Part shown: positions 6,730 to 12,914 of the stretch, in pieces
Numbering within the stretch: position 1 is the stretch's first letter
How the letters are laid out: the number at the start of each line of letters is the position of its first letter
From: Acidimicrobiaceae bacterium
Lineage (GTDB): Bacteria; Actinomycetota; Acidimicrobiia; Acidimicrobiales; Microtrichaceae
Assembly: GCA_003514205.1 (NCBI GenBank)
Contig: DORQ01000041.1
Span: 1 to 16,850 of the forward strand
Direction: 5' to 3'
Length of the DNA stretch: 16,850 nt
Translations under genes and position numbers: made by a program
The notes under the pieces: generated by a model
Databases searched by the model: none
Seen by the model: the letters and a program-made list of their open reading frames with translations, nothing else
Told to the model about the DNA's origin: nothing

Positions 6730-7602
6730 CTACTCCCGTGAGCCGCCCTGGGTGGGATCTGCGAGTCGGGGGATGGTTCGTCCAGGATCAGCAAACTCGG
6801 CCAGTGCAGCATTGCTCAGTTCTGGCCAGAGTTGAGCGGCCCAGCCCCCAAAGGGTGAATCGCCACAGCCGATCAGAGCAAGTTCCGCAATGGGATCAAC
6901 CCAGACGAAGCAGCCAGATTTTCCGAAGTGACCAAAGGTCTGCTCGGAGTTTGAGGAGCCAGTCCAGTGTGGTGACTTCGTTCCAGCAATCTCCACGCCG
7001 AGTCCCCACGGGTTGGGGCGTTGCTGGCCGAAGCCGGGCAGAATTCCATCCAACTCTGGGAACTGAACAGTGCGAAGCGCGCCGACGGAGCTTGGATGTA
7101 GCACCTGAGGGTTCAGCATCTCCGTGGCCCACAGGCTGAGGTCGGCTGCCGTTGAGATCAAACCATGTGCTGCCGATCCATCAAGGCAGGTGGAACTCAT
7201 ACCGAGTGGGTCAAGGATGGCCTCTGCCAGGTACTCAGCGAAGATGATTCCGGTTGCGGCCTCCACATGTTGAGCCAGGATTTCGAAGCCGGAATTGGAG
7301 TAGATCCGTCGCCTGCCCGGTTCGAGGATTTGGGCGCGGGAGTCAGTGTCGAGACCTGACGCATGACAGAGGAGGTGACGAATTGTTGACCCCGCGGGGC
7401 CGGCAGGGTCATCGAGGGAAATCGCTCGCTCCTCGACTGCGAGCAATACAGCACTCGAAACAACTGCTTTGGTAACAGAAGCAACCCGATAGCGGAGATC
7501 AAGTTCGCCAGCGGAGGCCACGATTCCCTCCGGCCCAACCGCCACTACTGAGACGTTCTCTGCCGGCCACTCATGAACAAGATTTGAGCGCTGGCCTGAC
7601 AA
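6730..7602 (-). CDS. Serine hydrolase, class C beta-lactamase/penicillin-binding-protein fold
   Basis: A beta-lactamase-family serine hydrolase. All three active-site motifs are visible: SVTK (nucleophile Ser42 and Lys45, counted from the start used here), YSN (Tyr101-Asn103) and HFG (His225-Gly227) in place of the KTG triad. It also has the common LLCHASGL stretch. HxG instead of KTG is typical of esterase/D-aminopeptidase-like members, so a true beta-lactamase is not implied. The start is uncertain. The frame is open to an ATG at 7770, but that would overlap the divergent helicase gene. TTG 7602 has GGGGA six bases upstream; GTG 7668 is another option. I see no clear signal peptide from any of these starts, and location and substrate are unknown. 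Its stop lies 13 bases from the convergent lgt stop. Confidence 0.75.
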   Translation of the reverse strand: MSGQRSNLVHEWPAENVSVVAVGPEGIVASAGELDLRYRVASVTKAVVSSAVLLAVEERAISLDDPAGPAGSTIRHLLCHASGLDTDSRAQILEPGRRRIYSNSGFEILAQHVEAATGIIFAEYLAEAILDPLGMSSTCLDGSAAHGLISTAADLSLWATEMLNPQVLHPSSVGALRTVQFPELDGILPGFGQQRPNPWGLGVEIAGTKSPHWTGSSNSEQTFGHFGKSGCFVWVDPIAELALIGCGDSPFGGWAAQLWPELSNAALAEFADPGRTIPRLADPTQGGSRE

Positions 7603-7724
7603 CGGAGATCCCCATTTCGATGGTTGTGCGGACCGTATCGTATTCGCGTTCAGCTGGCTGCGAGTCACCTCCAGCAGAATTGTTTCGATTCTCGGTAGTG
7701 CTCTGGTGAGTCCAGAGCCAGTAG

Positions 7725-7742
7725 TTTGTCTGAGACAAAGGA
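7725..7742 (+). promoter_or_regulatory. Hairpin overlapping the helicase ribosome-binding site
   Basis: A perfect 6-bp inverted repeat, TTTGTC (7725-7730) and GACAAA (7734-7739), with a TGA loop. Its 3' arm contributes the first bases of the AAAGGA ribosome-binding site (7737-7742). That site is six bases before ATG 7749 but directly abuts ATG 7743, so it selects 7749 as the start. The hairpin could modulate translation, or the DNA palindrome could be an operator. Confidence 0.4.
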
Positions 7743-7748
7743 ATGCAC

Positions 7749-8921
7749 ATGACAACAACCTTCGAAGCACTCGGGGTCGATGAACGAATGGTTCACGCCC
7801 TCAGTGAGCGGGGAATCACCGCACCATTCGCGATTCAAGGCCTCACAATTGCCGATGCCTTGGCTGGCCGCGATGTCTGTGGCAAGGCGAAGACGGGCTC
7901 GGGAAAGACGCTCGCTTTTGGAATCCCAACATTGCAGCTTCTCCCCAAGGCACTCCCTAAACGACCAACGGGCATCGTGCTCGTCCCAACTCGGGAACTT
8001 GCTACCCAGGTCAGAGAAGAATTGGACCCACTCGCTGAATCCATGGACCGAACCACCGTTGCAATCTACGGTGGCGACCCAATCGAGAAGCAGATAGCGG
8101 CGTTGGAGGCAGGTGCGGACCTCATCGTGTGCACTCCCGGCCGAGCGATTGATCTCATCGAACGGTCCGCGCTCAGCGTTGCCGACGTTCGTCATGTGGT
8201 CGTGGATGAGGCCGACCGGATGGCAGATATGGGTTTCCTTCCGCAGGTCGAGTGGATTCTGCGAAATGTCGAGGGTGATCATCAGACCCTGCTCTTTTCC
8301 GCCACCCTCGACGGAGTGGTGGACGGTTTGGTGCAGCGCTACCAGACAGAGCCAGTTCGACACGAAGTGGCCTCAGAATCGGTCACTGTCGACCAGATGC
8401 ACCACCGCTTCCTCCATGTTCACGAGATGGATCGCACCAAGGTGGCAGCGGCGATCATCGGTGCCGCCAATCGAACGATCATCTTCACAGCAACGAAGCA
8501 CGGCGCCGATCGCCTCGCCCAGAACCTGGAGAAGGAGGGGATTGCAGTGTCACCGATTCACGGAGACCTCCGCCAGAACCACCGCGAGCGAGCATTGGCT
8601 GACTTTCAAGCAGGCAAGCTGAAGGCGCTGGTAGCCACCGACGTAGCGGCACGGGGAATTCATATCGACGAAGTGGATGTCGTCATTCATTTCGATCCCC
8701 CGGCGGATCACAAGACCTACCTTCATCGCTCCGGTCGAACCGCTCGTGCCGGCACCTCTGGTGTGGTGGTGACGTTCTGCCTGTGGAATCAAGAACTTGA
8801 GGCGAAACGCCTCCAGAAGCGCATTGGTCTCGATCAGCCAATCGTTGAGGTGTTTTCTAACGACCCTCGCCTCGCCGACCTGATTGCCTGGAATCCTGCC
8901 GAGACCGAGCCAGCCTCCTAA
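7749..8921 (+). CDS. DEAD-box ATP-dependent RNA helicase
   Basis: A 390-residue cytoplasmic RNA helicase with the complete motif set: Q-motif glutamine at about 30, Walker A AKTGSGKT (47-54), PTRELA (Ia), TPGR (Ib), DEAD box VVDEADRM (153-156 for DEAD), SAT in LLFSATL (184-186), the IIFTATK region (IV), ATDVAARGIHI (V) and HRSGRTARAG (326-335, VI). It consists of the two RecA-like domains with only a short tail and lacks the long basic extension of many RhlE/CsdA/DeaD proteins, so its assignment within the family stays open. Likely roles are ribosome assembly, RNA turnover or cold adaptation. ATG 7749 is preferred over 7743 because of ribosome-binding-site spacing. Its stop overlaps the convergent Nudix stop. 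Confidence 0.93.
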   Translation: MTTTFEALGVDERMVHALSERGITAPFAIQGLTIADALAGRDVCGKAKTGSGKTLAFGIPTLQLLPKALPKRPTGIVLVPTRELATQVREELDPLAESMDRTTVAIYGGDPIEKQIAALEAGADLIVCTPGRAIDLIERSALSVADVRHVVVDEADRMADMGFLPQVEWILRNVEGDHQTLLFSATLDGVVDGLVQRYQTEPVRHEVASESVTVDQMHHRFLHVHEMDRTKVAAAIIGAANRTIIFTATKHGADRLAQNLEKEGIAVSPIHGDLRQNHRERALADFQAGKLKALVATDVAARGIHIDEVDVVIHFDPPADHKTYLHRSGRTARAGTSGVVVTFCLWNQELEAKRLQKRIGLDQPIVEVFSNDPRLADLIAWNPAETEPAS

Positions 8922-9472
8922 GCGCCGGCCGAATCCGGTGAGTGGTTGGCCCCAAAAGCGAGAAAGTAGCTGACTGCGCTCAGCGAGAGACCATCGCTCA
9001 TGTTCCCGCTGAGGATCTCCCCACGAAGGCGATCAAGGGGGAGCCAGTCGACACGTTCGGACTCTGATGGATCTGAGGGCTCGCCCACATGGGTGGCTGT
9101 GCTTCCCAAGAAGATGTTGAACTTCATTGAGCTCAGCCCATTGACTGGAAAGAATGACACCAGTGGGGTGAGACCATGAGGTTGCCAGCCGGTCTCTTCA
9201 ACGGTCTCGCGGACAGCGGCCTCGATGGGGGTTTCATCGGCATCGATTCGGCCGGCCGGGATCTCCCAACCCCAACTATCTGACACGAACCGGTGCCGCC
9301 ACAGCAGAAGCATTCCCCGCTCCGGATCATGGACGATGGCACCCGAGGCATCGGCGTTATGCAGCACGTGGTGCTCGAAACGGCGGCCTCCTGGGATCTC
9401 GATATCGACGAGCCCAACTGACATCCACGGCGATTCATAGACCATCCGTTCCCCATGGGGGATCCATTCCAT
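8918..9472 (-). CDS. Nudix hydrolase (ADP-ribose pyrophosphatase-like)
   Basis: A 184-residue Nudix enzyme that should hydrolyse a nucleoside diphosphate linked to another moiety, using Mg2+. The Nudix box reads from G74 to W96 (G-x5-E-x7-RE-x-x-EE-x-G-W), with E80, R88, E89, E92 and E93 in place. The N-terminal strand region (W-x-P-x-GERMVYESPWMSV) and the PAGR just before the box resemble the ADP-ribose/ADP-sugar pyrophosphatase group; substrate specificity is inferred. Its TAG stop overlaps the helicase TAA (shared CTAA, 8918-8921). Its ATG at 9472 lies within the longest possible frame of the divergent DNA methyltransferase, which argues that the methyltransferase starts further downstream. 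No good ribosome-binding site is seen before ATG 9472. Confidence 0.88.
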   Translation of the reverse strand: MEWIPHGERMVYESPWMSVGLVDIEIPGGRRFEHHVLHNADASGAIVHDPERGMLLLWRHRFVSDSWGWEIPAGRIDADETPIEAAVRETVEETGWQPHGLTPLVSFFPVNGLSSMKFNIFLGSTATHVGEPSDPSESERVDWLPLDRLRGEILSGNMSDGLSLSAVSYFLAFGANHSPDSAGA

Positions 9473-9565
9473 TGCGAAAGGCTACAGCTGCGAGATGGTC
9501 TGATTCTCAGAGCAGAATTGAGCTCACCCTGGCCGCAGGCAAGACTCACTGCGGTGGAGCCTTCG

Positions 9566-11212
9566 GTGCAGTCGGAACTTGCGTTTGGGATTGGTCTCAA
9601 ACACGAGGCGACGCTCACCGACACCGAACGCAAACGCGGCGCTCACTACACCGCACCGCGCCTGGCCCACGCGTTGTGCGAACTGACCCTGGACCGCTGG
9701 AGTGGGTCTGGAGTTCCCCTGATCTGCGATCCCTCCTGCGGAGGTGGAGCGTTCCTGATCGGGGCTGCAGAAGCACTGGTCAGACGAGGAGTGAGTCCGA
9801 CAACGATTCTCAATGGTGGGCTCATCGGGATTGATGTTGATCCGAAAGCGATCGACACCACTCGGGCGGCGCTGGAGGCCTGGGCCGGTGCCTATGGCGT
9901 CGCAGCACATCACGTTTGCCCTCACCTTGTGGTGGCTGACGCCTTGGTGGAATGCACCGACCTCATTGGCGGGATTGATGTTGTTGTTGGTAATCCGCCG
10001 TTTCAAAGCCAACTTTCTGAGCGGACCTCCCGTTCTGAAGCCGCACGAGTGGGGCTCGTTGCACGTTTCGGTCCGGCCGCAGCTGGGTATGTGGACTCAG
10101 CTTCGCTCTTTGTCCTACTAGTGCGGCAACTCCTCAGACCTGGCGGAGTCGCGACACTGATTCAACCGCGTTCCTTTCTTGCGACGGCATCCTCTGGCGG
10201 AGTTCGGGACGATCTCATTTCAGGCGGCGAGCTCGAAGCAGTGTGGATTCCGGGCAATCGGCTCTTTGCCGCAGCGGTGGATGTCTGCGCCGTGGTGTTC
10301 AGTAGTCCCCAGGGCTCTGGCCAGGCGGGCGCTGCTCGAACAAGGGAGCTTCGGACTATCGACGTGCTTGGTGACCTCGCCACATCGGAAGTGCTTGGAG
10401 CTCTTCCTGTGCAGCAGCTTCTCGGCAGACCGTGGTCCTCCGTTGTTGCGCTTGCAGCGGGTGTGCCACAAGTCGATGAACCAACCACTGCGCCGGCGAA
10501 TACGGTGGCGAGGTTCACTGCCGGTTTCCGCGATGAGTACTACGCGATTGCGGCAGCCACACTCGAGTCGGGCGCGCCTCTGTCAGCTGACCGGGCATCG
10601 TTCGACCCCCAACGATGGGCCCGCGTGGTAACAACCAAGATGGTTGATCCGGCGGAAATCGCGTGGGGGAGCGAGCGAGTCCGCTTCGCAAAGCAGGACT
10701 TCCTTCGGCCGATGTTGGATCTGGCGTTGCTGGAGAGTCAACATCGACGGGTGAGCGCTTGGGTGCAGCGGCTACTGGTGCCCAAGGTGCTGATCGCCAC
10801 ACAGACCTCAGTGATCGAGGCTGGGGTCGATACCGATGGCGACTGTGTTCCGGTAACACCGGTGATCGCCGCACTTCCCGGGGACGTCGACCCGTTCCTG
10901 CTGGCAGCAGCGCTCATGGCTCCGCCAGCAACGGTCTGGGCGTACTGGCAATTCGGTGGATCGGCCCTGTCCTCCGATGCGCTCAAGCTTGCTGCTCGGC
11001 AGGTTGGCCAAGTGCCGCTTCCGCAGGATCGATCAGCATGGAACGCTGCAGCCGATGTCTTGCGAGGTTGGGCGAAAACGCCCGGCGATCCTCGGAGCTG
11101 GGAGTCCTTTGCTGTTCCGGCCACAGCATCCTGGGGCGATGTTGACGAACGAATCACCCACTGGTGGTTGGAGCGTCTACCGTCGCAGCGGTCGCGTCGG
11201 CGCTCGGTCTGA
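9566..11212 (+). CDS. N6-adenine DNA methyltransferase, TaqI/Eco57I-like, apparently solitary
   Basis: A SAM-dependent DNA adenine methyltransferase. Order along the protein: motif X region RGAHYTAP (about 24-31 from the start used), SAM-binding motif I DPSCGGGAF (55-63), acidic motif II GIDVDP (88-93), and catalytic motif IV NPPF (143-146). A long C-terminal half follows, resembling TaqI-type target-recognition domains (SGALSSDALKLAARQVGQVPLP-like ending; here FGGSALSSDALK). That X-I-IV order with the recognition domain last is the gamma class. I chose GTG 9566 because GGTGGAG lies six bases upstream and it leaves a normal lead into motif X, giving 548 residues. The frame is open to ATG 9455 (585 residues), which would overlap the divergent Nudix start. 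No endonuclease gene is adjacent and no nuclease motif was seen in the protein. It may be an orphan regulatory/epigenetic methylase or a restriction-modification remnant. Confidence 0.87.
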   Translation: MQSELAFGIGLKHEATLTDTERKRGAHYTAPRLAHALCELTLDRWSGSGVPLICDPSCGGGAFLIGAAEALVRRGVSPTTILNGGLIGIDVDPKAIDTTRAALEAWAGAYGVAAHHVCPHLVVADALVECTDLIGGIDVVVGNPPFQSQLSERTSRSEAARVGLVARFGPAAAGYVDSASLFVLLVRQLLRPGGVATLIQPRSFLATASSGGVRDDLISGGELEAVWIPGNRLFAAAVDVCAVVFSSPQGSGQAGAARTRELRTIDVLGDLATSEVLGALPVQQLLGRPWSSVVALAAGVPQVDEPTTAPANTVARFTAGFRDEYYAIAAATLESGAPLSADRASFDPQRWARVVTTKMVDPAEIAWGSERVRFAKQDFLRPMLDLALLESQHRRVSAWVQRLLVPKVLIATQTSVIEAGVDTDGDCVPVTPVIAALPGDVDPFLLAAALMAPPATVWAYWQFGGSALSSDALKLAARQVGQVPLPQDRSAWNAAADVLRGWAKTPGDPRSWESFAVPATASWGDVDERITHWWLERLPSQRSRRRSV

Positions 11213-11270
11213 GCGCATCAAACACCGGGCGCATCAAACACCGGGCGCATCAACACCGGCCGCATCAACA
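11213..11270. repeat. 16-bp tandem repeat directly after the methyltransferase stop
   Basis: Two exact copies of GCGCATCAAACACCGG (11213-11228 and 11229-11244), one 15-base copy lacking an A (11245-11259), and a partial degenerate copy (11260-11270). The array begins at the first base after the TGA stop and ends four bases before a candidate promoter for the methionine operon. It is too short and lacks spacers, so it is not CRISPR. It could be an iteron-like protein-binding array or a slippage product. Confidence 0.9.
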
Positions 11271-11273
11271 AAG

Positions 11274-11304
11274 TTGTCTCTTGCTGCTGCTCGTTCGCTA
11301 TAGT
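11274..11304 (+). promoter_or_regulatory. Candidate promoter for the metX leader
   Basis: A -10-like TATAGT (11299-11304) with a -35-like TTGTCT (11274-11279) at a 19-base spacing, slightly long. Predicted transcription would begin near 11311, just before the riboswitch fold. That placement is the main support. Confidence 0.45.
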
Positions 11305-11310
11305 GCAAAC

Positions 11311-11409
11311 AGCATTTTGAGCGGCTCACTTGTGAGTCCGGCAACCTGGGATGGACACCCAAGGTGCCTCCATAGTCTCCTCAATTGAGCAGCCAGTCTG
11401 CTGAGTTGA
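11311..11409 (+). ncRNA. SAM-IV-like riboswitch (SAM-I/IV clan) upstream of metX
   Basis: The leader shows the core of the SAM-I/IV riboswitch clan, which senses S-adenosylmethionine and represses methionine genes. A P2-like hairpin (GGCTCA 11323-11328 with TGAGTC 11333-11338) is followed by the hallmark CCGGCAACC (11338-11346). ACCT-GGG then pairs with CCC-A-AGGT as P3, followed by GGTGCC. A P1-like helix TTGAG (11317-11321) with CTCAA (11380-11384) closes the core. The segment TTGAGCAGCC after P1 and its spacing from GTGCC resemble the actinobacterial SAM-IV layout as I remember it. A downstream hairpin (11381-11392 with 11398-11409, eleven of twelve positions paired) shares bases with P1 and could be the switch. 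The identification is by eye; the class (SAM-IV or a SAM-I/IV variant) needs a covariance-model search. Confidence 0.7.
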
Positions 11410-11428
11410 AGTGACAGCGTGGGATGTG

Positions 11429-11440
11429 GCTGCATGCAGC
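11429..11440. promoter_or_regulatory. 12-bp perfect palindrome in the metX leader
   Basis: GCTGCATGCAGC is a perfect dyad, followed by an A-rich AACAAAAAG. It lies downstream of the riboswitch. It could be a repressor site or an RNA element; there is no direct evidence for either. Confidence 0.3.
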
Positions 11441-11451
11441 AACAAAAAGTC

Positions 11452-11503
11452 CGGATTTCTCAAGGGGAATCCGAACGGCAACCGGGTGTCCCAGATGTCG
11501 GAT
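11452..11503 (+). promoter_or_regulatory. Second foldable leader region with competing helices
   Basis: CGGATTTCT (11452-11460) pairs with GGGAATCCG (11465-11473) around a CAAG loop, giving nine pairs including two wobbles. The 3' arm ATCCG (11469-11473) can instead pair with CGGAT (11499-11503), so two folds exclude each other. Between them lies a second CGGCAACC (11476-11483) followed by GGGTGTCC, echoing the riboswitch core, but without room for a P3 loop. It may be an expression platform or a decayed duplicate. Confidence 0.35.
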
Positions 11504-11549
11504 CATGAAAAGGTCGCACCTCTTCTCTCATGACCTCCATCGCACCGCC

Positions 11550-12914
11550 ATGACTTCCACCGCACCGCAGCCGAACTTCAGCGAATCACCCGAGGCTGGG
11601 TCGGGCGCGCACCGTGCGCGGGCACACGAGACAATCAAACCCACTGGAGCTTGGCTTCCCGGAATGGCACTGGGCGCTCGAAAACTTGCCACGCTGGTGC
11701 AGGGGCGACCATTTCGCCTTGAGGGTGGATCAACGCTGCCCGAAGTCACCTTGGCGTATGAAACCTGGGGTCAGCTCAACGAGCGGGCCGACAATGCAGT
11801 GCTTGTCTGTCACGCCCTCACCGGAGATAGCCATGCAGCAGGCCGGGCAGGGGAGGGCCATCCATCAGAGGGCTGGTGGGATGGGCTGATCGGTCCTGGT
11901 AAGGCACTCGATACGGATCGCTACTTCGTCGTGTGTTCCAATGTCGTGGGTGGATGTCAGGGATCCACCGGGCCGGCCAGTGTTGATCCTCGAACAGGCA
12001 AACCCTATGGGGGCAGCTTCCCAATCGTGACGATTCGAGACATGGTGCGAGCGCAGGCACTGCTCGCTACCTCACTCGGTGTGCAGCGCTGGGCTTCGGT
12101 GGTGGGCGGGTCCATGGGTGGGATGCAGGTACTGGAATGGGCCACCATGTTCCCCGACCGCGTTGGCTCGATCGTGGCAATTGCTACCGCGGCTGAGGCT
12201 CATGCCCAGCAGATCGCGTGGTCAATGGTTGGCCGACGTGCGATCTTGAACGACCCGAATTTCGCCGGGGGCGACTACTATGAGGCCGCTCCGGGAAATG
12301 GCCCCCATGCGGGGCTGATTCTCGCGAGGGAGATCGCCCAAATTCACTACCGCAGCGAGGGCGTGTTCAACGATCGGTTTGGCAGGTCATTGTTGGACCC
12401 ATTGGACACGGCTGGGAGTTTCGCGCTGGAGCAGCGCTTCGAGGTGGAGGGGTATCTCGATTATCACGGCGAGAAACTCGTTCGCAGATTCGATGCGAAC
12501 TCGTACCTCAGGCTGAACAAGGCAATGGACCTGCACGATCTGGGCCGAAGTCGCGGTGGAGTGAAGGCGGCGCTCGCTCGAATCACCATGCCCACGATCA
12601 TCATGAGTATCGAGAGCGACATTCTCTACCCTCCCTACCAGCAGGAGGCACTGCGTGACGCGCTCATGGCACAGAAGACACGATGCGGATTTTATGAAAT
12701 CAAGAGCCCTGATGGCCATGACGGGTTCCTGATTGAGGTCCACCAAATAGCCAGAGTGGTCGAGGCATTCCTGGAAAGTGTTGTGGAGGTGCCCCACGAG
12801 TTGCTGACACCCCTCCCTGCACCCAGGGTGAACCCCAAAGCTCCAGCAATCCAAGAACCTGACGCACACCAAGAAGAACTGCGTGCCAGAGGCACTGAGG
12901 AGGCCGAACAATGA
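11550..12914 (+). CDS. metX: Homoserine O-acetyltransferase
   Basis: MetX activates homoserine with acetyl-CoA to O-acetylhomoserine, the first committed step of methionine synthesis. It has an alpha/beta-hydrolase fold: family motifs LAYETWGQLNE and HALTGDSHAAG, the nucleophile elbow GGSMGG (Ser188), Asp357 in IESDILYPP and His390 in SPDGHDGF, counted from ATG 11550. A related enzyme uses succinyl-CoA; acetyl is assumed from the family in actinobacteria. The protein is longer than usual (454 against about 380 residues), with extra residues before the core and a Pro/Glu-rich C-terminal tail of about 45. The frame is open to ATG 11424, but that part is leader sequence. ATG 11505 and 11550 are both possible, and neither has a clear ribosome-binding site. 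The stop overlaps the start of the next gene. Confidence 0.93.
   Translation: MTSTAPQPNFSESPEAGSGAHRARAHETIKPTGAWLPGMALGARKLATLVQGRPFRLEGGSTLPEVTLAYETWGQLNERADNAVLVCHALTGDSHAAGRAGEGHPSEGWWDGLIGPGKALDTDRYFVVCSNVVGGCQGSTGPASVDPRTGKPYGGSFPIVTIRDMVRAQALLATSLGVQRWASVVGGSMGGMQVLEWATMFPDRVGSIVAIATAAEAHAQQIAWSMVGRRAILNDPNFAGGDYYEAAPGNGPHAGLILAREIAQIHYRSEGVFNDRFGRSLLDPLDTAGSFALEQRFEVEGYLDYHGEKLVRRFDANSYLRLNKAMDLHDLGRSRGGVKAALARITMPTIIMSIESDILYPPYQQEALRDALMAQKTRCGFYEIKSPDGHDGFLIEVHQIARVVEAFLESVVEVPHELLTPLPAPRVNPKAPAIQEPDAHQEELRARGTEEAEQ

Noticed and set aside
6730..7602. Antibiotic-resistance beta-lactamase
   Set aside because: The third motif is HFG rather than KTG and no clear export signal is seen; the family includes many esterases and peptidases, so resistance is not supported.
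7603..7770. Beta-lactamase-fold gene starting at ATG 7770
   Set aside because: It would overlap the divergent helicase start and its ribosome-binding site, and the extra residues do not resemble the family or a signal peptide.
7665..8363. 232-codon antisense open frame over the helicase gene
   Set aside because: It mirrors the helicase motif region on the other strand and has no family features or ribosome-binding site.
8918..8921. Overlapping helicase and Nudix stop codons (CTAA) as something unusual
   Set aside because: Four-base convergent overlaps are common in compact bacterial genomes.
11213..11270. Possible CRISPR array
   Set aside because: The units abut without unique spacers, are only 16 bases long, and no cas genes are present.
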